Shown here one piece after another: positions 31,680 through 43,249 of a stretch of 64,000 nt of DNA. How positions within the stretch are numbered: the first letter of the stretch is position 1; every line of letters starts with the position of its first letter. The translations under genes and the position numbers were made by a program. This stretch comes from Craspedostauros australis (Eukaryota; Bacillariophyta; Bacillariophyceae; Mastogloiales; Achnanthaceae), in NCBI GenBank assembly GCA_026770025.1, contig JAMXDE010000015.1, positions 1,302,001 to 1,366,000 of the forward strand, in the 5' to 3' direction. Below the pieces are notes generated by a model. That model did not search any database. It worked only from the letters and a program-made list of their open reading frames with translations, and was not told the origin of the DNA.

Positions 31680-34600
31680 TGTGAATATTGCACGTGGGAA
31701 GAATGGGAGAGGATGCGTACTCTGCGATGTGATGTGATGTTGCAGCTGTGATGACGAAGGATGGATGGGGTGCTTCCGACGATGTCAAGAAGAGTGGAAA
31801 GAAATGGGTGCTGAGAGCAAGAGGGTCTGGGTCGAAGCTTTGCTGCTACTACTGCTGCCGTTGCTGGTTGTGACCATGATCGACATGGCATAGATCGTAC
31901 CCTTGTGCATACACGTGACGCAAACCAGCTGTTCCCTGGCACGCCATCCGCTTCACCCGCTCATCGACTCATGACACCACATCGCGCCGAGAGCGACGGA
32001 GCCAAGACGGCAAGAGAGGGAGAAATGCCAGGACGCATCAGAGCGAAGCAAAGAGAGAAAGAGAGAAAGAAGGGAGGAGTATCCACATCTTGGCATCACC
32101 AATCACCGATCGCCGAGGAGGCTCGACACGCAGCACGATGTACTCCATACCTCGTGCCTGCTCCTGTTGCGCTGATGGGTTCCTGCTTTGCGTGTTGTGC
32201 CTATTGGCTTCAGACACCAAATCCTTGACAACTTGTTGACACTCGTGAATGACAGTGTCCGTGATCCAAAGGATACAGCATCAACATGATACGATCCCGA
32301 ATTCTGTTCGGTTTGTGCAGTTCTCATTTCCACATCACCCACCCCCAAAACAGCAACAATGATGGCGACGTCTATCCCCCAAATAGAAACGGCAGCAAAT
32401 CACGGCAGAGGGAGGGAACTGGCGCAGCGAGAGCCATCAGCGCACATCCCAGCAACTCCAAAAGGTCGCAAAGGATCATCAAGGATGTCTCGGTTGTGGC
32501 GATTGCTGAGGATCCAACCAGAAAGGTTGCGGACCCCCAGCAGATACTCGCAAGGATGAAACGTTGCTCGTACTGTACTAAGAGCTGGGACGATGGATCA
32601 CGCGGCAACGCAGAGATCTATGGCCACGGCCATCTCGGTAGCTGGTGCTTTCCAAGTTGACATGTCATCTGATGATACCATGGACACGGGGGATGCAGAT
32701 GCAGAGCCAGATGCAAACCTTCACAAGGCGTATGGATGCAACTAGACAGAAATGGACCAGTTCACAACGAACCTCCCAGCTTAACTTCAGTTCATAGCTA
32801 TCGTCGAAGAAGGAAGTAAAATGCGTAGCGAAAGGAGAAGGCGAGCGAAGATTGTCGAGATGGTCGCTGATGGTACCAACGAGTACGCGCACATGTATGG
32901 GATCTGCCTCCGCTATGGACGCATGTACTGTGGGCTGGCATGAATGCCCCGGCACCAACGTCTGGTTTGGAACCAGGTTTCGAAAAGCCACCATTCGGCG
33001 GTATCTCAGGTTTGTCACAATCCAGCCTCTCACCAGTTTCATCAGAAAGTGCTTACTTTTCTTCTTGGGAACACTGATGATACTCATTGCACGAGCAGTG
33101 AACGCCTTGGCGACGACTGTCGTCGTGGCGCCACGGAGAATGATGATAGATGATGAGTGGACAGTCGGACGACGGTGGGAATGGCAAGATCAAGATTCGT
33201 CTCGATGATTGTGCCCAGGAGCTTACCTACGCTCTCAATGACACTGCGCGTGAAAAGCAAGCATTCGACAAATCATTCACCAGAGTGAATGACGATCTCT
33301 TCTCGTCTCGTCGACGGTGAACAAGTCAGTGAGCAGGAGCGTGCGACTGATACATTTTCAGCCGCGCAAAGATACATGATTGGCAGGTACGAGTAGGTGG
33401 GAGCGTGTGAGTCGATAGGAGCGGGAGTAGGAACATGAGTATGCACATAGGCCGTACGACTACATGAGCTCTCCTGGTCCCTCGTGACCATTTCCACTGC
33501 TCCGCGGGAGACGGACGCAAGTGCTAATACGAGTTGACCGATTATCTTGTGCATCTGCTGCAAATCCTCGTGCCAACACTCCAACCGAAGAGAATCGTCA
33601 GACTGACGGAGCCCGAACTGCGACGGAGATCACAGGCACGCACGCACACCTGATGCTGAATTGGAGTATGGACAGGGCACGCTGCTCAGTGGCCATTCTC
33701 ATATTCGATGGTGACTCGGTGACTATTCGTGCAGATACTTCCGTCTGCGCCAACTCAAGCTCTTCTTGCGATAGTGTTCTTTCTTCCACCTCGTGTTCGG
33801 TGGAAGGTTTCTCTCGCCATTCATTGCTTCGATACCGCTCGGTTAGAGCTCGTATGGTGGCGCGGTGACTCCAACCCAGGCAAGTATCCTCCTTGCCCAG
33901 TCCCAAAGAGCACAAGAGGGCCCATGTTGAAGTGGAGCACAATCGATAAGACCGCATCGTCTCAAGCACCAATGTTTGCATGTTCCCTCGGTTCGCGCCG
34001 CTACCACATGCAAGCCTCCTCTTCCTCAGCATTCGTGGACCTTGCGTTTGTGTGGACATGTGCGGATGGGTCAGATGTTTCCGCCTCTGCCCACCATCAC
34101 CGACTGATCTAATTCTTCGACCAGACAAGCGACGTCATCCAGTTTTGGAGTACATTTTCTCACCAGCGTGTTCCCCAAACACCAGATACGTCATTTGCGA
34201 AAAGTTGAGCCATCACCCCTTGTTGGCTGCATTGCGAACCCATTCTCATTCGTCTTCTTACTGTTCTCCTCAATGGATGCGCTTTTGTTGGTCGAGGATC
34301 ATGTACAAAATCGTCCGGGGTGTTCTCTACGACGCGGCTGCTATTGCTATGGTCATGGTTGTGGAAGGCTGGAACAAGACCAGAGCTGGATTGCGAGCTC
34401 ACCTCCATTAGCATCCCCTCTCGGAAATCCTACTCGTTCTTTCATCGTTTGGGTACCCTGCGCCTGGCACGATCTGTGCTTCCTCGCAGTCGCATGCCAG
34501 CCGTTGCCTTCATCTCTACTACAGAGAGGTACGAGTACTCTGTGAAGAAACGAAATTGCCTGTTATGCCGATCGCGCACTTCTTCCACGCTGTTGAGGCC

Positions 34601-37600
34601 GCATACGGTATCAAGCAATCAAATAGCTGCTGGCCATGCTGTGCTGTGATACAGAGACTACGGCACCCCTCCTCCGTACCTGTGACTCGCTCTCTCTCTC
34701 TCTCGACCTCTGCACCTCTCCACCATTGTCCTGTCCATCAAATTAGATCATGGAGGCGGATGAGACGAATATAAAGATAACCGCCACAGAGACGCACGAG
34801 CAGCATCCAACCCACTGAAGCTCTTGTCGCGATCCCCTGGTGCTTGGGGATGAATATTTCTCTCTGGAGTGTCATGGGTGCATACTCTGTGCACATCTGT
34901 TACTCAAAAACTCAAACTCTGCTTGGGCTGCTTTGCGCGAATGCACTATCGCGTGGTGCGGAGCCTTCCCATACCAAACATGGCACAGGCACCATACCCG
35001 CACCCGTGCACACCCGTAACCACAGACGCAATGATCCCACCCCACCCTTCATAGGGGGAGTACTATTTTGTGCAACGCAAGCGCAAGTAGACGAACGTTA
35101 TGCAAGTGTACGCCGTTGGGCTGCTGGTGTGGCAATGTCAGGTCTTGTTGTCATCCTACTACTACGAGTAGTACGAGCATTGGTACGTACGTGCCGTTCA
35201 CCTGTCCAATGACAATCCAATCTTGGTGATGACCTGAAAAACGATTGCTCCCTCGTCAATACATGCTCGTACATGGAGTATAGTGCAACACTGTCCTCCA
35301 AAGTAGGTTTCTGGCGTTGCCGTTCCCGTTTCTGCAACTTCGTCGAGACGAATTGCCTATGATCGCAGGAGTGCGTATCATACTCCGCTGTGTGCAAACA
35401 GTGGGAACAAACCGCCTGTTTCCATCTGGTTCGACCATGGACTTTGGGAGGAGAGGTTGGCAATGAAAGGTACCGGATTCTCCGAATCTTGTGGTGGTTT
35501 GTGACGACGACAACAACAACACGGAGACCAGCAATTAGATTATGGTGTGTCGACGAGATGGGGAACTGCGAGCGCCCAAACGTTCGTGGAGGCGGTGATG
35601 GAGACGTCGTGGACATAGTCGTATCTATTGTACTCCTACCAAACGTGTAATCGTAGGTGCCTTTGTAGATTTGGAGACCCACCCTGCTCCAACCTACTCT
35701 GAGGGTCACATCTTTTGGGAGTGCTTCGGCGTTTCAAATATAATAATAGTTCAGCTCTGCCACGATCAGGAAACTCGGTAAGCATGGGTCCAGCGCTTGC
35801 TCTCGAGAGCGTCGCTCTGCAATACTCTACTCTGCGAACTAATGGAGTGTAATGTAATAGGTTGCGCGGATGGATACTCCCGGAGTAGATTGGTGTTGGG
35901 TTGAAACCGTACCGCGCTGTGCGACGATTGACTACAGTGGTAGAGTAGTTCCGCACAATATTGCACTACTCTCATGTTCGCCCTTGGGCAGGGGAGGACA
36001 GCTGTGTACTTGCACCTGCCCACGATTTGCAGCACAAGCAATACTGGTCCTGATCTATCCGTATATCCATGTAGCCTCTACGGGTAGAGAGCGAGAGGTA
36101 TGATCCCCACTCTTTTGCTGTGTGTGTTGGATCAATCAGTGGGCGCGCCATGATCTGAGGAGGAACTGTGCTCGCCACAGGTTGCGCAACATCGTTTTCA
36201 TGGTTGGAGCACCTGTTGGTGTCACCATGAAAAATCGGAGAGCCGATGCGGTCAGGGGGTTGTCAGCACAGCTCGTATCATATTATACTAGAGTACGAGT
36301 ACGACCTGCGTCCTCGAAAGTAATATAGGCATGCTTGATGCTCCGTACCAATACGCACGAGCTCGTGTTTCGCCTATCGGCATTTGATGGGAAGTGCGCT
36401 GCTCTGATTTTGTGAGCTGCATCATTCAGTGATGTCCGCTCGTTCCATGGTCCTATTTGGTTTTCTCTGTCTCTTCCTTTTGGGTACTCGGGTGGTTGTG
36501 TTGGCGTTATGTACAGGGAAATACACCACCACAACCAACTACACCACCGAGAAAAGAATGGTATTCTACCGGTTACATGGCCAGATACCTCGCGCGAGCG
36601 GTGATCGAGTATGGATTTGCTCGTATGTCCCAATGGCGCGCATTCGCGCCGGCCATTTTGATCTCCTCTCTGGCAGATGATGACCTGCTCTGGCTCGTGC
36701 AAACGTTTCCAGCCTGCACCTCCCTTCTTGGGACGAACTGGTCTGTTCTCTTGAGATTATCAATCGTGATCGAAACTCAGGGATCAGAGCCGCGCTGGTA
36801 TTTCTGTGGTCCCCCCTCCTCTTGTCCGGTTGTCCTGTGCTCTGTCGAAATCGTCACCTTTCTTGGTCGGCGCCGGTTGGCACGTGCGGGCCATGGCGAT
36901 GTCATCCTCGTCCCTGCGCTACGCGAGGGTTGACCCTTGGTGGATCGGAGAACCGGTCAGAAGTCTGACTTCCTGTGCTTCCTCGGAATCGCAGAACTTC
37001 GCTGGGCGTTGGTGGTGCTCTCCTTTGCGTCAGTATCAGGCCAACAACAGATCACATGGAATGGGCACAAGTCTGGGCACGATTGTTCTATTCCTTGAGT
37101 GTCGAGACTTTGCCGAGCGCGGGTCTCTATGGATGAGGATGGCTTGTATGTTGCCCTCTTCCATCTCTCGATGCTATTCCGCCTCGAAATTCCATAGTGC
37201 CACATGCGCATTTTACATGGCACAATAGAGAGCTACTATACACCATCGTTTTGATCTTGACTTAAAGCACGAGCCAGATCTGACTGCCTTCCTCTGCTCG
37301 TGGTTGAGACTGGCAATCATGCCTGAGCGCAACAAGATGCAATGAGAAACGCTGAACGAATTATAATATTAGTGTGCGCTTCATTTGGAGATTGACAGTG
37401 TGCGAGACGCCAGGCATCAGGCATCGGTTGTGCACGAGGTGTAGACAGCGCAGTCTCCAATCATCGACCATGCTCTACATATAATACGACGGAAGATTAC
37501 GGTACGAGTGCGGAGAGATGTCGGGGCGACCGATCAAAGAGCCAGCGACCACGACACACTCCGACGAGCGCCCACACCATCTGTGTCTGGAATTTATGAA

Positions 37601-39798
37601 AGTCACAACTGAGACAAACAGGCCTCCGTTGCCACCTCGGTTTCCTTCCCTGAGGTACCATTGCCACAACAAACCCGAATCACAACACGCTTGGGAAGTT
37701 TTGCCATCGTTTGAACAAACCGCGGACATCGTATCCATGGATCACGATTGTGGTAGTGCCAGTGTTAGTGGCAGTGTTAGTGGGAGTGTTAGTGGCAGTG
37801 TTAGTAGCGTGCGCCAACGCCATCACGTTGCGTCCAATGGTCGCGTGCTGCATTAACACGGGACGATTGCCCTGCCGTGCCCTGTTGTCCTCCCAGGTTC
37901 TGTTATGGATGTGCTCGGCTGCCTGCTCTGCCATTCGCTCTGGCAGAGGCACCAGGTTGGCGTCCACAAACGATGAAAAAGGCGAAGCACGCTGGCGAGA
38001 GAAAGAGAACGCGCCAACAGAGCAAAAGGCGCATTTCGCAAGGGAACGCATCAACTAACCTCGGGCAGAGGAACCGAGTTTTCCCAGGGCGTTCACAAGG
38101 AGAGGACACACGAAGGTAGAAGATGTGTTTGCTGACGAGGCCAAAGAGGAGAAGGGATGGCTCTGCCCTGATCGTGCCTGTTCGTCTATCTCTTGGGAAG
38201 CCGCGCGCTTTCCCCAAGGGAAAAGTCATGACAAGCGCAACGCTCCAGAGAGAGAGAGGGAGAAAGTGAGCAGAGAAACAGGGAAAGGATGGTTAGGAGA
38301 TCTCTGTCTCGTAGTCGTGACCACGCCAACTCCATGACAAAAGCACACAAGGAGCGTGGTGACGAACACAAACTCCTCCACTATTCCATACTATTCCATA
38401 CTACTCCGTACTCTCATCCACTCGAGAGTACACAAACATTGAAGAAACGGTGCGGTGGGAAACTCACTCAGCCTTCATCACGATTAGCTCGTACAACAGA
38501 CTGCTCAGCAAATGGTTGCCGCTCATGAAACATGCATAACTCGCACAGATGCGAGCACAGTACTTCATCGGCATTGCGGTTTCGCTCGTGTGCTCTATGC
38601 CTGCATGCATGGCCATGGCATAGCACGGCATGGTGTGGTGTGGTGTGGTGGGTTACTGGAGAGGAGATTATCACGCTGCATTGTGCGTTAGGTCATGTTG
38701 TGGCTGAAAAGAGAGTGTCTGTGTTGCCCCAAGGACCAGATCGTCGCCGCATCGTCCAAACCGTGCTCGTCTTTGCTGCGTCACAACAGCAGATACCGCA
38801 CCGTTAGTGGAGGTGAGAATGGCACAAGCAATAGCGCGTGGAATGACGAACAGGCACAACACTACCACAGGCCGAGACTTTTTATCCTTCAGGCCTGATC
38901 ACTTCAACAGCCAGCGTCGGAAAGTGCCAATGACCTTCGCGTTTGAAGGACCAAAAGCGCTCATTCGTCAACACGGCACCTTGTTACTGCCCTACTGGGA
39001 TTGGGGTCACGGGCAGAGTAATTGTCTTGTGTCCCTAGTGCTATGGGCCAAATTGCCTCTAAGAAATCGCCAGCGTCTTGGTTTCGGGGTTGCTGTCACA
39101 ACTTTCTTTCTCTTGGTTTGCCCGTTTTGTTCCTTTGTGCTCTGTGGTCGTGCTCTGAGTCTCAAAGGGGGGTATTAGTACTGGTGAGACAAAATTCGCC
39201 ACATTGCTTGTACCTTTCCGCAGCATCTGCGCGAGTTTGGTGGTGGCACGGCATGGCACAGCGTGGCATGGTACGAGTACAGTAGCCCACAGATGCGAGA
39301 ACAAACAGCTCCTGTTTGAATCCTTGGCTCTTCTTTTCATCGCAACCACAGGCCCAAGAGCGCTGACGACCCAGTGATCCTGTTTCCACAAAGCGGATGA
39401 TCCTTTGTCTGTCGCCACAATCATTCGCACGTGACGTCGCCTCCCACGGACTCGCACAAACTGCTTCACAAACAGGGGGAAGAGAAAACACAACAACACA
39501 TGAAAGAAACAAACGAAGCAACAACTCATAAATCGCATCACCGAACAAAAAGCAACCAAACAGCAAACCCTCCGCGACAAGCACCCTTGCGACACAATCA
39601 CCTATCGAACACACACCCTCCTTCATTGAATATTCCACCAAACAATCCATTGAGTCACTCAAACGGCCAAGACCAAGAGGATCGCTCATTGCTCTCCATC
39701 ACCCCAAGTTCACCAACTTCGCCAAACATTTGACATCCGTATCCGCACAAAAAGGGTGACAGCAACACCCTTGCAGCGCAACAACGACAAGGCCAAGC
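31680..39798. other. Gene-poor region
   Basis: Eight kilobases without an ORF that has recognisable domains, leader or splice partner; the longest frames (about 200 codons at 35098-35709 minus, 180 at 39059-39601 minus) have low-quality composition. Short runs occur: CT at about 34689-34705, a 12-bp minisatellite at 37752-37806, and TATTCCATAC at 38383-38404. Copies of GTACGAGTAC-like sequence are scattered through it. Non-coding RNA genes cannot be excluded by eye. Confidence 0.55.
37752..37806. repeat. 12-bp minisatellite (AGTGTTAGTGGC)
   Basis: About four and a half near-identical units, directly visible. On the plus strand one frame reads as repeating Val/Leu/Ala, which creates a false membrane-like ORF. 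Confidence 0.9.
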
Positions 39799-41478
39799 AT
39801 GTTCATCAGCCCAGTGCCCGATCTCTGTTCCATCCTTCAGCACACAGAGGACATCATGAACCACAACCTCATCGAGCATGCGAACGACCGCGTCAAGGAT
39901 GGTGCGAGTACTCGTGGCAGCAGCAACAACAATAGCAACGGCGACAGTGGCAACAGAAGGCCCAAGCATGGTGCGCCCTACATCTCGCAGACGAAGACGA
40001 AGACGAAAACGGCAAAGGAAGCAACACCATCAGACACCCAACAAGGCCCACATCGACCGGAGTCATGGCAACAGAAGCTTGAATCCATGCCTCCTTCAAT
40101 GGCGTTTGCGTTGTCCCTATCCTCAGTTCCTCTCCCAAAGTCAGGCGCCGCTGGACATGGCGGCCACGGCCATTTGTCGAACATGGTGACGAGGACCATG
40201 ATCGGGGGCCTCAAAAATATCAACCAAAGCCACCACCACCACCAACATGTGAATGCTCAGCAACAACAAAAGGCCCCGGCAGGACGGAGGAGATTGGCCG
40301 ACCCGTTCTACGATGCAAAGCCGATGGCTCCAGACGTCCCAAAGAGCTTGCACAGCCAAGTCACCACGTTAACAGCAACGACAAAACCATCACCGCCGTC
40401 TCCGATCATCGACGAGTTGGAAGGTCTTCCAGATACCTCTGATGATCACTCACTGGGATCCATAGGTTCAGACATCTTCGATGAACAAGGAAGGAACCGC
40501 AACGACAATGGTGACAATCGCAATGGCAATGGCAATGGCAAGGGCAAGGGCGGCATCCACAACGAGGATCCCATGCCGACTAGTAGAGCCGTTCGCCGTT
40601 CCGCCAATGTCACCCGACGGAGCAGCCTCGACATCGCAAGCGAAAGCATCAATGCCAGCTTCGCTCCATTTCCGTCAGCCTTGGACGTCGGATCATCCCT
40701 CGCCGAAGTTCTGTCCGTTCCGCAACTACCATCACTCACATTGCCACCTGTGTCATTGATCTCGGTGCTAGCTCCAACACCTACACCGTCAAATTTAGAC
40801 GTGCACATCCAAGCATCGATGACTACCAATATGGCGAACGCATCCCAGTCAGGAGCGCGCCCGTATGCCAAAAGGAAGCTCGATGATGATCCCGACACGA
40901 TGCTGGAACAACCTGAGCCACAGTCGCCGCAGAAGAAGATCAAAGGTGAAGACAACGCGGCCTCGGACGGTGGCCCTGATGGTTCAACTATGTCACCGAC
41001 ATCGCCTGGGCGCTTCCGTGTCTTCCAATCCGAACAATGGAAGGCAAGGTACGAGGAGCTCATCCAATTTCGCGACACCTACGGTCATTGCTTGGTGCCC
41101 AACACTTACGCCAGGCACCCAACGCTCTTTCGTTGGGTGAAGCGTCAGAGATACCAGTTCAAGCTCCTCAACGAAGGCAAGCAATCGACTATGACAACGG
41201 AGCGCATCGCAGTGCTCAACGACATCGGATTCGTATGGGACACGCTGACATCTCAGTGGGAGACTCGATTGAACGAGCTCAAGGAATTCCGAGAACTGCA
41301 CGGGCACAGCAACGTACCCTCCACGTACGGTGAGAACCCGAAGCTCGCAATCTGGGTGAAGTGCCAGCGGCGGCAGTACAAAAAGCTCAGCCAGAATCAA
41401 CCCAGCAACATCAGCGAAGAACGCATCAAAAAGCTGAATCAGCTGGACTTCGTGTGGAAGGCGAGACCTTCGAAGTAG
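39799..41478 (+). CDS. Protein with two helicase-associated (HA) repeats
   Basis: A single-exon ORF of 559 residues. Residues 1-400 are disordered and rich in Asn, Gly, His and Pro, with a QKKIKGED basic patch near 380. Two HA repeats follow: about 413-480 (W-x3-Y-x2-L-x2-F-x4-GHCLVPNTY ... LFRWVKRQR ... RIAVLNDIGFVW) and 486-555 (W-x3-L-x2-L-x2-F-x4-GHSNVPSTY ... LAIWVKCQR ... RIKKLNQLDFVW). HA repeats occur in bacterial helicases and are expanded as stand-alone proteins in diatoms, where a nucleic-acid-binding or regulatory role is assumed but unproven. The tract composition and basic patch fit a nuclear protein. A second Met at codon 20 is an alternative start. Confidence 0.88.
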   Translation: MFISPVPDLCSILQHTEDIMNHNLIEHANDRVKDGASTRGSSNNNSNGDSGNRRPKHGAPYISQTKTKTKTAKEATPSDTQQGPHRPESWQQKLESMPPSMAFALSLSSVPLPKSGAAGHGGHGHLSNMVTRTMIGGLKNINQSHHHHQHVNAQQQQKAPAGRRRLADPFYDAKPMAPDVPKSLHSQVTTLTATTKPSPPSPIIDELEGLPDTSDDHSLGSIGSDIFDEQGRNRNDNGDNRNGNGNGKGKGGIHNEDPMPTSRAVRRSANVTRRSSLDIASESINASFAPFPSALDVGSSLAEVLSVPQLPSLTLPPVSLISVLAPTPTPSNLDVHIQASMTTNMANASQSGARPYAKRKLDDDPDTMLEQPEPQSPQKKIKGEDNAASDGGPDGSTMSPTSPGRFRVFQSEQWKARYEELIQFRDTYGHCLVPNTYARHPTLFRWVKRQRYQFKLLNEGKQSTMTTERIAVLNDIGFVWDTLTSQWETRLNELKEFRELHGHSNVPSTYGENPKLAIWVKCQRRQYKKLSQNQPSNISEERIKKLNQLDFVWKARPSK

Positions 41479-41745
41479 GCGGACAAGCAACCTTGACGAC
41501 AATATGGGGAAGATATTGCACGAAGAAAGGGCTCTGAACCAACTTAGGATGCGTCCTTGCCATGTTAATGATACTACTGTGCTAAGCAGCAGTTTAGAAT
41601 GGAGTACACGCAGAGCTTTGGTCATGGAGTTGGGTAGCGACATACCATACGGGTAGTCTCCCCAACAGCTATTATATGTACGGGTATGCAGGATGTGAAT
41701 AGCGAAGTCGAGACTGAAGCACAGAGATTGAACATATTATTCTAT
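41479..41745. other. Spacer between the HA-repeat gene and the piggyBac-like element
   Basis: It contains the 3' flank of the HA-repeat gene and no further feature that I can see. Confidence 0.5.
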
Positions 41746-42151
41746 CCCTTTACGACCTATCGCCCAATAATTGGGCGATAAACAAATCGAAATCAGTTAT
41801 TCAAACTTTTGACCCCAACGCCTACGAGTGGGAACCTCTTTTCTTTACATATTATTAATCTTCTCGAGCTCCTCTTTCCAACCATGCTATCACATTTATA
41901 TGTCTGTTACTGTCTTTAGGTTGATATAGTTGCCTAAAGTACTCGTGAATCGATTTTGAGCTGCGGGACTGTAGCTCATTCCATTGGCGAGACGCGAATC
42001 GCCAAATTGGCGAGGTCGCATTTTCGTTTTTCGAATCCGCTTCCTTGCCAACACCCACACGTCATGCCTTTGTTGTTACGTATCAGCATGCCTCTTGCTA
42101 CCAATGTGCTGCTTGCGGGTTGTGGTGCCTGCTTCTCTTACCGTGCAACGA

Positions 42152-43230
42152 GCATCGCATCATGTGAGCATCACAGCATCGCAACATCACAGGATGGCTG
42201 CATCACAACATCGCAACATTGTAACATCACAATATTGTAGCATCGCAGGTTCACAACATCGCAGCATCACAGCATCACGGCATCACAGCATCCCAACATC
42301 ACAGCGTCACAGCATTGCAAGATCGCAGCATCACAGCATCCCAACATCGCAGCATCACATCATCGCAGCGTGACAGCATTGCAGTGTCACAGCATCACAG
42401 CATCTCGGCATCGCAAGATTACAGCATCACAGCATCCCAACATCGCAGCATCACATCATTGCAGCGTCACACCATCACAGCATTGCGGCATCGCAAGATC
42501 ACAGCATCCCAACATCGCAGCATTGCAACATCGCAGCGTCACAGCATTGCAGCATCACAGCATTGCAAGATCGCAGCATCACAGCATCGCAGCGTCACAG
42601 CGTCACAGCATTGCGGCATCGCAAGATTGCAGCGTCACACCATCACAGCATTGCGGCATTGCAAGATCACAGCATCCCAACATCGCAGCATTGCAACATC
42701 GCAGCGTCACAGCATTGCGGCATCACAGCATTGCAACATCGCAGCATCGCAGCATTGCAGCGTCACAGCATCACAGCATTGCGGCATCGCAAGATCACAG
42801 CATCCCAACATTGCAGCATCGCAACATCGCAGCGTCACAGCATTACGGCATCACAGCATTGCAAGATTGCAGCATCACAGCATCGCAGCATCACAGCATT
42901 GTGGCATCGCAAGATCGCAGCGTCACACCATCACAGCATTGCGGCATCGCAAGATCGCAGCATTGCAACATCGCAGCGTCACAGCATTGCGGCATCACAG
43001 CATTGCAAGATCGCAGCATCACAGCATCACAGCATTGCGGCATTGCAAGATCACAGCGTCACAGCATCACAGCATTGCGGCATTGCAAGATCGCAGCATC
43101 ACAGCATCCCAACATTGCGACATCGCAGCATTGCAACATCACATCATCACAACATTGCAGCATCACAGCATTGCAACATTGCAGCATCCCAACATTGCGA
43201 CATCACATCATTGCAGCATCACGACATCAC
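42152..43230 (+). repeat. 8-bp minisatellite, CATCACAG / CATCGCAG / CATTGCAA variants
   Basis: About 1.08 kb made of roughly 130 tandem octamers with G/A, C/T and terminal G/A variation. Three octamers make a 24-base period, so all forward frames read the same kind of peptide (A-S-Q-H-x-S-I-x). No forward frame meets a stop for most of the array, so three overlapping ORFs arise. It lies inside the piggyBac-like element and ends about 20 bases before the transposase ATG. Confidence 0.95.
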
Positions 43231-43249
43231 CCAATTCAAAAGCTTCGTC

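Noticed and set aside
33598-34128. A 176-codon minus-strand ORF
   Set aside because: No motif or leader, and it overlaps equally long plus-strand frames; chance is likely.
35098-35709. A 203-codon minus-strand ORF
   Set aside because: The composition is Arg/Ser/Thr-rich without domain signals, in a region with overlapping open frames on both strands.
37711-38058. A membrane-protein-like ORF with VLVAVLVGVLVAVLVA
   Set aside because: The hydrophobic run is encoded by the 12-bp minisatellite at 37752-37806.
41963-42033. Functional tRNA gene
   Set aside because: A and B box-like sequences are present, but acceptor and T-arm stems cannot pair. Kept only as a low-interest relic.
42563-43249. 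The A-S-Q-H-S-I repeat peptide as a genuine protein domain
   Set aside because: The same peptide appears in all three forward frames of an 8-bp minisatellite, so it is a by-product of the repeat unless transcription is shown.
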